64,000 bases of DNA from Chitinophagaceae bacterium UBA2375. GTDB lineage: Bacteria; Bacteroidota; Bacteroidia; Chitinophagales; Chitinophagaceae. The translations under genes were made by a program, and so were the position numbers. Shown in pieces: positions 57,284 to 64,000 of this stretch. The stretch is taken from assembly GCA_002343985.1 (NCBI GenBank), contig DDTB01000001.1, positions 62,001-126,000 of the forward strand, written 5' to 3'. Each line of letters begins with the position of its first letter. Position 1 is the stretch's first letter. The notes under the pieces were generated by a model that saw only the letters and a program-made list of their open reading frames with translations, was not told the origin of the DNA and made no database searches.

Positions 57284-58063
57284 TCAGGAGATTTTCAACC
57301 GGAGTGTATCATAGGCGAGCGACATGCCTTCGGGCAACGACCTGTTGATGTCTTCATGCGTGCCCAACTGGTGGCTGATATGCGTAAAATAGGCTTCGGG
57401 GATATTGAGTTCCCGCACCAGTTCCACCGCTTCAGCGAGGTTGAAATGAGAAATATGTTTTTCTTTTCTCAATGCGTTCAGCACCAGGATGCGGCTTCCT
57501 CGGATCTTATCCTTCTCGGCATCATCTATGCGGTTGGCATCGGTGATATAAGTAAAATCACCAAAACGGAAACCGAGTACAGGCATGTGCAGGTGCCAGA
57601 CGCGTATAGGCGTTACCGGTATGTCTTCAATATAAAAAGGTTCATCCGGGATATCATGGAGTCGGATATCAGGCACACCGGGGTATTTTTTTTCCGCGAA
57701 AACATATGCGAACTCTTTATGCAAAGCGGCCTGTGTGAGCTGGTTGGCGAACACGCGCATAGGCCGGTTCTGGAAATAATTGAAAGCCCTGATATCATCG
57801 AGCCCGGCCATATGGTCTTTATGCGGGTGCGTGAACAATACCGCCTCGATATTACGCACTTTGGCCCTGAGCATCTGGTACCTGAAATCGGGGCCGGTAT
57901 CCACCACAAAACTGCTGGTTTCGCTTTCAACAAGGATGCTGCTGCGCAGGCGTTTGTCGCGCGGGTCTTCGGAGCGGCATACATCACAGGTGCAGGCGAT
58001 CATGGGTACACCGCTGCTGGTGCCTGTTCCCAGGAAGGTTATGGTAAGTGGCGGACAAAACAT
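57284..58063 (-). CDS. PhnP-like metallo-beta-lactamase-fold phosphodiesterase
   Basis: A 259-aa hydrolase with the metal motif FTHPHKDH (His79, His81, Asp83, His84) and an N-terminal GTGTSSGVPMIACTCDVCRS that supplies the structural-zinc cysteines (24, 26, 29) seen in PhnP. TDANRID and THISHQLG near the C-terminus complete the site. PhnP cleaves cyclic phosphodiesters of ribose in phosphonate breakdown, but Bacteroidota carry this homologue without phn genes, as here, so its substrate is open. The small 89-aa gene is 18 bp upstream and the ComEA-like gene 23 bp downstream. Confidence 0.88.
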   Translation of the reverse strand: MFCPPLTITFLGTGTSSGVPMIACTCDVCRSEDPRDKRLRSSILVESETSSFVVDTGPDFRYQMLRAKVRNIEAVLFTHPHKDHMAGLDDIRAFNYFQNRPMRVFANQLTQAALHKEFAYVFAEKKYPGVPDIRLHDIPDEPFYIEDIPVTPIRVWHLHMPVLGFRFGDFTYITDANRIDDAEKDKIRGSRILVLNALRKEKHISHFNLAEAVELVRELNIPEAYFTHISHQLGTHEDINRSLPEGMSLAYDTLRLKIS

Positions 58064-58081
58064 GCGATGGCAATTGGGCGC

Positions 58082-58351
58082 TTATTTCTGCAGGGCGTTC
58101 TGCATAAGCTCATCATAGAGTTTCTGGCTTTCCAGCGTGAGTGCGTCGTAGTTGATTTGCAATTCCGGCAAAAGGTCGATCAGTGTATTGATGCGCCCTT
58201 CCGTTTGAAAGAACTTGTTCAATACCACCACTTTTTTATGCTGGAGGATGCAGTACCCGCTTTGAAAATTGCCGCGTTCATACCGGATGATGTAACCGCT
58301 TTCCTCGATGACCCGTTCAATTTTATCCAGTGTTGATTGAGTAAATTTCAT
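58082..58351 (-). CDS. Conserved small hypothetical protein, 89 aa
   Basis: I do not recognise a named family. The 89-aa soluble protein (MKFTQSTLDKIERVIEESGYIIRYERGNFQSGYCILQHKKVVVLNKFFQTEGRINTLIDL...) reads as alpha/beta with a basic beta hairpin (IIRYERGNFQSGYCILQHKKVVVLNKF). The coding frame is intact, with codon usage like its neighbours. It begins a leftward set with the PhnP-like and ComEA-like genes (gaps of 18 and 23 bp), so the three are probably co-transcribed. Function unknown. Confidence 0.78.
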   Translation of the reverse strand: MKFTQSTLDKIERVIEESGYIIRYERGNFQSGYCILQHKKVVVLNKFFQTEGRINTLIDLLPELQINYDALTLESQKLYDELMQNALQK

Positions 58352-58474
58352 ATGCCTAAACCTCTGTGTTCAATTTCCTGCAACTTGCTGCTTTCCCGGG
58401 GGAATGGAAAAAAACATTCTCCACAATTTGTTAATTAAAATCCGGCCCGGGATTGGGTTATATCACAAATGTCG

Positions 58475-60031
58475 CTATTTCCTGCTCATCCTGATCACGG
58501 GAACAATCATTTCTTCCAGGCTTACGCCGCCGTGCTGAAAAGTATTCCGGTAATAATTGACAAAATGATTGTAATTATTCGGGTAACACAGAAATATATC
58601 CCCTTTCGCGAATATGTAACTTGAGTTCACATTGGGAACCGGTAAGCCGGCCTCGCGTGGGTCGCGGAAAGCCAGCACATCCCGGGGCTCGTAGTTGAGG
58701 TTGCGGCCATGTTTATACCTCAGGTTTGTAGTGGTTTGTTTGTCGCCAATCACTTTCGCGGCCGTTTTCACACGGGCGCTGCCATGATCAGTTGCTATGA
58801 TCAGGTTGATGTTTTTCTCCGCTACTTTTTTGAGCGCCTGGTGGAGCGGGCTGTGTTCAAACCAACTCCGGGTGATGCTTCGGTAGCTGGCTTCATCGCC
58901 GGCCAGTTCTTTCAGCACTTCCATTTCGGTGCGGGCATGGCTGAGCATGTCCACAAAATTGTACACAATTACGTTGAGGTCGTTATCGAGCAGGTTGTGC
59001 ATATTATCCACCAGCCTTTGCCCATCAGAATTATTCGTGATCTTGGTATAGGAAATTTTCAGGTCACCCTTTCCCAGCCTTTTGAGTTGCGCCCTAAGGA
59101 AATACTCTTCATGCAGGTTCTTCCCACCTTCCTCATCGTCATTCTTCCATTCGGCGGGGAATTGTTTTTCTATATCGATGGGCAGCAATCCCGCGAAAAT
59201 GGCATTGCGTGCGTATTGCGTGGCCGTGGGCAGGATGGAATAAAAAGTTTCTTCCTCCTGTATGCGGAAGCTTTCGGCAAAAATGGGCTGTATGGCCTTC
59301 CATTGGTCGAAACGCAGGTTATCGATCAGCACAAAAAACAAGGGCACCCCTTTTTCGAGGTGTGGCAGCACTTTGTACTTCATGAGGTTATGGCTCATGA
59401 TGGGCGCGTCGGTGCTTTTGGGCGCGACCCATGAAGCGTAATTCTTTGAAATGTATTTGAAAAACTCCGTGTTGGCTTCCTGCTTTTGTGTTTGCAATAC
59501 TTCCTGCATTTCGGGGCTGTCGCTTTTCTTCATCTCGAGTTCCCAATACACCAGCTTTTTGTAGATGTCCATCCATTCAGTATAACCGGGATTGCTGTTC
59601 AGCGCCATAAACAAGCTGCTGAATTCCTGCTGATAGGCCGACGTGGTTTTTTCGGCTACAAGCCTTTTATTGTCGATGATTTTTTTCAGGCTGAGCAATA
59701 CCTGGTTTGGGTTTACGGGCTTGATGAGGTAATCGCTGATCTGGCTGCCGATGGCTTCATCCATCAGGTTTTCCGCCTCGTTCTTGGTGATCAGCACCAC
59801 AGGCAGGTGGTTATTGATTTCCTTGATTTGCTGTAATGTTTGTAAACCTGTGATGCCCGGCATGGTTTCATCTAAAAGCACCACATCCACCACATGATCC
59901 TTTACAAATTCCACCGCATCAAAACCATTGGTTTTGGTATTCACTTCATAACCCTTGTTTTCAAGGAACATGATTTGCGAATTGAGGCTGTCGATTTCAT
60001 CATCTACCCAAAGGATCTTTGCGATGTTCAT
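58475..60031 (-). CDS. porX: PorX: response regulator fused to a PglZ domain
   Basis: A 518-aa protein with an N-terminal receiver domain (Asp10/Asp11, phospho-acceptor Asp54 in VVLLDETMPG, Thr82, Lys104 in YLIKP) and a large C-terminal PglZ alkaline-phosphatase-superfamily domain (VLIDNLRFDQWKAIQPIF, ATQYARNAIFAGLLP, IATDHGSARV). This is the architecture of PorX, which with PorY controls type IX secretion in Porphyromonas and has zinc-dependent phosphodiesterase activity on oligonucleotides. ATG 60031 (MNIAKILWVDDEID) is chosen because the -7 box lies only 19 bp upstream. porY and sigP are not adjacent. Confidence 0.93.
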   Translation of the reverse strand: MNIAKILWVDDEIDSLNSQIMFLENKGYEVNTKTNGFDAVEFVKDHVVDVVLLDETMPGITGLQTLQQIKEINNHLPVVLITKNEAENLMDEAIGSQISDYLIKPVNPNQVLLSLKKIIDNKRLVAEKTTSAYQQEFSSLFMALNSNPGYTEWMDIYKKLVYWELEMKKSDSPEMQEVLQTQKQEANTEFFKYISKNYASWVAPKSTDAPIMSHNLMKYKVLPHLEKGVPLFFVLIDNLRFDQWKAIQPIFAESFRIQEEETFYSILPTATQYARNAIFAGLLPIDIEKQFPAEWKNDDEEGGKNLHEEYFLRAQLKRLGKGDLKISYTKITNNSDGQRLVDNMHNLLDNDLNVIVYNFVDMLSHARTEMEVLKELAGDEASYRSITRSWFEHSPLHQALKKVAEKNINLIIATDHGSARVKTAAKVIGDKQTTTNLRYKHGRNLNYEPRDVLAFRDPREAGLPVPNVNSSYIFAKGDIFLCYPNNYNHFVNYYRNTFQHGGVSLEEMIVPVIRMSRK

Positions 60032-60049
60032 GCGATTATAGTTTAAAGT

Positions 60050-60057
60050 CAAAAATA
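60050..60057 (-). promoter_or_regulatory. Promoter -7 box for porX
   Basis: TATTTTTG on the - strand, a perfect TAnnTTTG, 19 bp before the porX ATG, implying a leader of only about 10-15 nt. Confidence 0.5.
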
Positions 60058-60160
60058 ACCGGACTGGCGGAAAGTCAGCCGTGCAAAAGGAAATTCAGTA
60101 AATCTTTGCGAGGAAAATTAGGGCATCCCTGCAAATGTAAATTTTTCGGTGCATGGTTTG

Positions 60161-60168
60161 TAGCTTTG
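60161..60168 (+). promoter_or_regulatory. Promoter -7 box for the HD-lpxD unit
   Basis: TAGCTTTG, a perfect TAnnTTTG, 46 bp before the HD-gene ATG. A T-rich stretch (60142-60146) lies at about the -33 position. Confidence 0.5.
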
Positions 60169-60213
60169 CCAGACTTTGTCATTCTTTTAACAAGCAAGGT
60201 TCCCGCATCCAGT

Positions 60214-61395
60214 ATGGCTTTTCATAAAATCATCAACGACCCGGTATATGGCTTCATCAGCATAGATGATGAACTGGTCAACCGCATCATCGCGCACCCT
60301 TATTACCAAAGGCTAAGGCGCATTAACCAAATGGCCATGGCCAACCTGGTTTACCCCGGTGCCGTACATTCCCGTTTGCACCATTCGCTGGGCGCATACC
60401 ACCTGATGCGACTGGCATTGATGGAACTCACAGCCAAGGGAGTTGAGATCACAGAGGAAGAACAACAGGCTTCCAAAATCGCGATCCTCTTGCATGATAT
60501 TGGCCACGGGCCCTTTTCGCATGCGCTGGAACATGTGCTGGTACAGGGTTTTCATCATGAAACACTATCGCACCTGCTGATCAGCCGCATGAACGAAGTG
60601 TTTGAGGGAAGGCTCAGCATGGCGATGCAGATATTCACCAATGAATACCCTAAAAAATTCCTGCACCAGTTGGTGAGCGGACAATTGGATGTTGACCGGA
60701 TGGATTACCTCACGCGCGACAGTTTTTTTACGGGAGTGAGTGAAGGCGTGATTGGGTATGACCGGATTTTAAAAATGTTGACGGTGCATGAGGGCGAACT
60801 GATGGTGGAAGAAAAAGGCATTTACTCCATTGAAAAATTCCTTGTGGCGCGCCGCCTGATGTACTGGCAGGTGTACCTGCATAAAACCGTACTCTGCGCC
60901 GAACAAATGCTGCAGCGCATCATCCGGAGGGCCAGGGAAATCGGTGCAGCCTGCCACGAACCCCTGCACCAGTTTTTGCATGGGGATACCAACCAAATCA
61001 CGCTCGACCAATTTTGCCAACTGGATGATTTTGATGTGTATATGGCCATTAAAACCTGGGTTGGCCATCCGGATAAAGTCCTCTCCCATTTATGCATGGG
61101 CATCATCGACAGGCAGCTCCTCAAAGTGCGATACTACCCGGAGCCTGTCAGTACCGATCTTATCGAACAGAAAAAACAGGAAGCGGCCCATTCCATGGCA
61201 TTAAGCCCGGAAGAAGCCGGCTGGCTGGTGTTCACCGGCGAAGCATCGAGCAGCACCTACAATTTTGAGAACGAACATATCCATATCCTTTTTAAAGATG
61301 GAACGGTGAAAGACATATCCGAAGTGGATAATCCGCTGATCCATGAAAACATGAAAGGCAAGATTAAAAAATATTACATTTGTTATCCCGGCTAA
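60214..61395 (+). CDS. HD-domain phosphohydrolase (dGTPase/SAMHD1-like)
   Basis: A 393-aa metal-dependent phosphohydrolase of the HD superfamily. The ligands are all present: His in HSRLHHSLG (about 52-57), HD at 94-95 followed by GHGPFSH, and the distal Asp in QLDVDRMDYLTRDSFFTG. The order resembles SAMHD1-type dNTP triphosphohydrolases and YdhJ-like proteins, so dNTP or nucleotide hydrolysis is likely but untested. The frame opens 65 codons earlier across the promoter; ATG 60214 (MAFHKIINDPVYGFISIDDE) matches the family N-terminus. It leads lpxD by 35 bp, a neighbourhood common in Bacteroidota. Confidence 0.9.
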   Translation: MAFHKIINDPVYGFISIDDELVNRIIAHPYYQRLRRINQMAMANLVYPGAVHSRLHHSLGAYHLMRLALMELTAKGVEITEEEQQASKIAILLHDIGHGPFSHALEHVLVQGFHHETLSHLLISRMNEVFEGRLSMAMQIFTNEYPKKFLHQLVSGQLDVDRMDYLTRDSFFTGVSEGVIGYDRILKMLTVHEGELMVEEKGIYSIEKFLVARRLMYWQVYLHKTVLCAEQMLQRIIRRAREIGAACHEPLHQFLHGDTNQITLDQFCQLDDFDVYMAIKTWVGHPDKVLSHLCMGIIDRQLLKVRYYPEPVSTDLIEQKKQEAAHSMALSPEEAGWLVFTGEASSSTYNFENEHIHILFKDGTVKDISEVDNPLIHENMKGKIKKYYICYPG

Positions 61396-61430
61396 ATCAA
61401 GGCTTCGGCCATAAACCTCCCGGGCCATCT

Positions 61431-62480
61431 ATGCAATTCAGCGCAGCACAAATCGCCCAGATCATACAGGGGCGGATCGAAGGTGATGCTTCCGTCACCG
61501 TGGGTTCATTCGGTAAAATTGAAGAAGCCAGGCCCGGCCAACTGGCTTTTCTGGCCAATCCCAAATACGAGGACCATCTCTATACCACCGGCGCGTCGAT
61601 CATCATCGTCAATGAAGCGCAGCAATTGAAGCAAGAGGTTAAATCCACACTCATCCGCGTTCCAGACGCATACAGCGCATTCGCAAGCCTGCTGAACCAG
61701 TACCAGCAGATCAAAACACAGCAATTGTCAGGCATCCAGGACCCCGTGTACATACACCCTTCCGCCAAAATAGGCGGGCAGGTGTTTATCGGCGCATTTG
61801 CCTATATCGGTGAAGATGTGGTGGTGGGCGATGGGGCCAAAATATTCCCCGGAGTGTATTTAGGCAATAATAGCCAGGTGGGCGCCAACAGCATCCTGCA
61901 CCCGGGCGTAAAAGTGTATCACGACTGCATCATTGGTAAGAATGTGACCATCCATGCAGGTACGGTAATAGGAAGTGATGGGTTTGGGTACGCGCCCCAG
62001 CCCGACGGCACATTAAAAAAAGTTCCGCAGATTGGCAATGTGGTCATTGAAGATTTCGTGGAAATTGGAGCCAATACCACCATTGACCGTGCCACCATTG
62101 GTAGCACCATTATCCGCGCCGGTGCCAAACTTGATAACCTCCTGCAGATCGCGCACAACGTGGAGGTAGGCAACAACAGCGTCATTGCCGCGCAGGCAGG
62201 CATCAGCGGCAGCACAAAAATTGGCAAGAACGTGATGATTGGCGGACAAGCGGGGATTGTAGGCCATATCCAGATCGCGGATGGCAGTAAAATCAACGCG
62301 CAAAGCGGCGTGAGCAAATCCATCAAAACTCCCAATACAGCCGTCACTGGCTCGCCCGCCTATGAATACACATCCGCGCTGCGCAGCCAGGCCGTCTCGC
62401 GAAACCTCCCATCCATTGAAAAAAGGGTCAAAGAGCTGGAAGACATGATCCAGTCGTTGTTGAAGCAGGCGAAGCCCTAA
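61431..62480 (+). CDS. lpxD: UDP-3-O-acylglucosamine N-acyltransferase LpxD
   Basis: A 349-aa trimeric left-handed beta-helix acyltransferase, the third step of lipid A synthesis, adding a hydroxyacyl chain from ACP to the 2-amino group. The N-terminal uridine-binding domain (FSAAQIAQIIQGRIEGDASVTVGSFGKIEEARPGQLAFLANPKYED) precedes hexapeptide repeats (from about 110), with the catalytic His in NLLQIAHNVEVG (about 240) and a C-terminal helix. ATG 61431 is preferred over an upstream in-frame codon inside the intergenic gap. It is followed by lpxC-fabZ after 62 bp. Confidence 0.97.
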   Translation: MQFSAAQIAQIIQGRIEGDASVTVGSFGKIEEARPGQLAFLANPKYEDHLYTTGASIIIVNEAQQLKQEVKSTLIRVPDAYSAFASLLNQYQQIKTQQLSGIQDPVYIHPSAKIGGQVFIGAFAYIGEDVVVGDGAKIFPGVYLGNNSQVGANSILHPGVKVYHDCIIGKNVTIHAGTVIGSDGFGYAPQPDGTLKKVPQIGNVVIEDFVEIGANTTIDRATIGSTIIRAGAKLDNLLQIAHNVEVGNNSVIAAQAGISGSTKIGKNVMIGGQAGIVGHIQIADGSKINAQSGVSKSIKTPNTAVTGSPAYEYTSALRSQAVSRNLPSIEKRVKELEDMIQSLLKQAKP

Positions 62481-62514
62481 GCTTTCGCCACATGGTTAGC
62501 AGTGTTTTTTCAGG

Positions 62515-62522
62515 TATCTTTG
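62515..62522 (+). promoter_or_regulatory. Possible internal promoter for lpxC-fabZ
   Basis: TATCTTTG, a perfect TAnnTTTG, 20 bp before the lpxC-fabZ ATG. No exact -33 TTTG is found, so it may supplement read-through from lpxD. Confidence 0.45.
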
Positions 62523-62542
62523 CGCAAATTTGATTTTGGCGC

Positions 62543-63949
62543 ATGGATAAGTATTTCAACCCGGATAAGCAACATACCCTTCAACAGGAAGTCAGCATCT
62601 CTGGTACCGGTTTGCACACCGGCATCAATGTCGACATGACCCTGAAGCCGGCCAACCCCGGCTTCGGTTTCCAGTTTCAACGCATCGACCTGCCCGGCAT
62701 GCCTGTGATAAAGGCTGATTGCGACCTCGTAACGGATACTTCACGGGGTACAACGCTTGAATACAATGGCGCCAAAGTGAGTACCGTGGAGCATATCCTC
62801 GCCGCGTTGGTTGGCATGGGTGTCGACAATTGCCTGATCGAACTCAACGGGCCTGAAATACCCATCATCGATGGCAGCAGCGCACCTTTTGTTGACCTGA
62901 TCGAAGAAGCCGGCGTAGTGGAACAGGATGCCGCGAAAATCTGGTACACACTCGATACCAACGTATCGTTTTTTGATGAAGTGAAGCGGGTGGAGATCAC
63001 GGCTTTGCCTGCCACCAGTTACCAGATCACCACCCTGATCGATTTTAACAGTCCGGTATTGGGCACCCAGCACGCGGGTTTAAAAAGCATGATGGATTTC
63101 AAGGAAGAAATCGCGCCATGCCGCACATTCTGCTTCCTGCATGAACTCGAAATGCTGATTGACAATAACCTGATCAAAGGCGGCGACATCAACAACGCGA
63201 TTGTGATAGTGGACAAGCCCGTGACGGAAGATGAAATGTCGAGGCTGGCCAAGGCTTTCGGCAGGTCGAAGGTTGAAGTGAAAACGGAAGGCTACCTCAA
63301 CAACCTCGAACTTCGTTTCCCCAACGAACCGGCACGCCATAAACTGCTGGATGTGGTAGGCGACCTGGCCCTGATCGGGTATCCCATCAAGGCCCGCATC
63401 ATTGCCAACAGGCCCGGGCATAGCAGCAACGTAGAGTTTGCCAAAAAGATCAAGCAATACATCAAGAAAAACAAGCACACGAAAAATATCCCCGTGTACG
63501 ACCCGAACCAAACACCGGTCTACACGCTCCAGCAGATTGAAAAAACACTGCCCCACCGCTACCCGTTTTTGCTGGTAGACAAAATCATCGAATTGACAGA
63601 CACCCAAATTGTCGGTGTTAAGAACGTAACCTTCAATGAATTCTTTTTCCAGGGGCATTTCCCCGGAAACCCGGTTATGCCGGGCGTGTTGCAGATTGAA
63701 GCCCTGGCGCAGACCGGTGGCATCCTCTGCATCAACGCCATGCCGGAAGGGAAGTACGACACCTATTTCCTGAAGGTTGACAATTGTAAATTCAAACAGA
63801 AAGTGGTGCCGGGCGACACCATGATCCTGAGGATGGAACTCACGGAGCCCATCCGCCGCGGCATTTGCGTGATGAAAGGATGCGTATATGTTGGAAACAA
63901 ACTTTGTACCGAAGGCGAATTCACCGCTCAATTAGTGAAAAGAGACTAA
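62543..63949 (+). CDS. lpxC-fabZ: Bifunctional LpxC-FabZ fusion
   Basis: A 468-aa fusion standard for Bacteroidota. Residues ~1-310 are LpxC, the zinc deacetylase committing UDP-acyl-GlcNAc to lipid A: STVEHILAALVGMGVDNCLIELNGPEIPIIDGSSAPF, KLLDVVGDLALIGYPIK and the catalytic His in NRPGHSSNVEFA. Residues ~325-468 are FabZ, the 3-hydroxyacyl-ACP dehydratase: LPHRYPFLLVDKI, and GHFPGNPVMPGVLQIEALAQTGG with the active His and Glu. Joining the two couples lipid A and fatty-acid flux, which draw on the same hydroxyacyl-ACP. It lies between lpxD and lpxA. Confidence 0.97.
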   Translation: MDKYFNPDKQHTLQQEVSISGTGLHTGINVDMTLKPANPGFGFQFQRIDLPGMPVIKADCDLVTDTSRGTTLEYNGAKVSTVEHILAALVGMGVDNCLIELNGPEIPIIDGSSAPFVDLIEEAGVVEQDAAKIWYTLDTNVSFFDEVKRVEITALPATSYQITTLIDFNSPVLGTQHAGLKSMMDFKEEIAPCRTFCFLHELEMLIDNNLIKGGDINNAIVIVDKPVTEDEMSRLAKAFGRSKVEVKTEGYLNNLELRFPNEPARHKLLDVVGDLALIGYPIKARIIANRPGHSSNVEFAKKIKQYIKKNKHTKNIPVYDPNQTPVYTLQQIEKTLPHRYPFLLVDKIIELTDTQIVGVKNVTFNEFFFQGHFPGNPVMPGVLQIEALAQTGGILCINAMPEGKYDTYFLKVDNCKFKQKVVPGDTMILRMELTEPIRRGICVMKGCVYVGNKLCTEGEFTAQLVKRD

Positions 63950-63988
63950 CGGAAAGGAATAAACGAAAATTAAAAACAACATCGAAAG

Positions 63989-64000
63989 ATGATCCACCCA
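63989..64000 (+). CDS. lpxA: Probable first codons of lpxA (partial)
   Basis: ATGATCCACCCA at the right edge reads MIHP, the usual start of LpxA (UDP-N-acetylglucosamine acyltransferase), which follows lpxC-fabZ throughout Bacteroidota. Only four codons are visible, so the call rests on that match and on gene order. Confidence 0.6.

Noticed and set aside
57356..58336. 326-codon open frame on the + strand opposite the PhnP-like and small hypothetical genes
   Set aside because: Spans two convincing genes on the other strand, has no domain and crosses their intergenic gap.

Overview
The window is ordinary chromosome from a Bacteroidota bacterium, most likely in or near the Chitinophagaceae (order-level inference). 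The evidence is a set of lineage-typical features: fused lpxC-fabZ, a long insert-containing IspG, an ATP synthase epsilon subunit reduced to its beta-sandwich domain, gliding genes gldD and gldE, a PorX-type regulator with a PglZ domain, DUF3078/DUF3098/DUF3108/DUF3109 proteins, and many promoters with the Bacteroidota -7 box TAnnTTTG. Base composition is near 50% G+C by eye, apart from one AT-rich transposon island near 53.1-53.8 kb.

Layout. 0-4.5 kb: leftward division and cell-wall cluster mraZ-rsmH-ftsL-ftsI-murE, running off the left edge. Its control region (4463-4656) holds a 10-bp-periodic MraZ-type repeat and three consensus DnaA boxes. 4.6-14.5 kb: sensor kinase, yqgE, an acyltransferase, atpDC, an EamA transporter, mscL, a DUF3078 barrel, scpA, pirin and an L,D-transpeptidase. 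14.7-20.2 kb: leuS, an M23 peptidase and dxs (leftward). 20.4-24.7 kb: ftsX-DUF3098-uppP, a UMF1 transporter and a metallo-hydrolase (rightward). 24.7-31.2 kb: DUF3108 and flippase-like genes, ruvC, greA-HIT, ridA with a dehydrogenase, a truncated 3-hydroxyacyl-CoA dehydrogenase with tsaB, and an ArsR-type regulator. 31.3-32.8 kb: a metallo-beta-lactamase/rhodanese protein behind a G-free heptanucleotide repeat. 32.9-44.4 kb: a long leftward series, mutY-ssb-gldE-gldD, DUF3109, class D beta-lactamase, BatB-BatC fusion, ispG, nadB and an LpxL-like acyltransferase. 44.5-47.5 kb: HU, a TPR protein, a 29-residue basic protein and rng. 47.5-53.1 kb: an unknown membrane protein, tig, tRNA-Leu and relA/spoT. 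53.1-53.8 kb: a Y1 transposase with three copies of a 26-bp palindrome and a tandem partial duplication. 53.9-60 kb: an export-like protein, a repeat-helix protein, acyl-CoA dehydrogenase with a putative TetR operator, a ComEA-like protein, a PhnP-like hydrolase and porX. 60.2-64 kb: an HD phosphohydrolase, lpxD, lpxC-fabZ and the first codons of lpxA.

Functionally the window is dominated by envelope construction: peptidoglycan precursors and transpeptidases, undecaprenyl and isoprenoid supply through dxs, ispG and uppP, and lipid A through lpxD, lpxC-fabZ, lpxA and the LpxL-like enzyme. Gliding/type IX secretion components and core information processing make up much of the rest. I found no CRISPR array, prophage or recognisable defence island. 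The most unusual signals are non-coding: the DnaA/MraZ control region, the G-free repeat leader, the palindrome-bounded transposase with its duplicated left end, and three strong inverted repeats in front of pirin, acyl-CoA dehydrogenase and rng.
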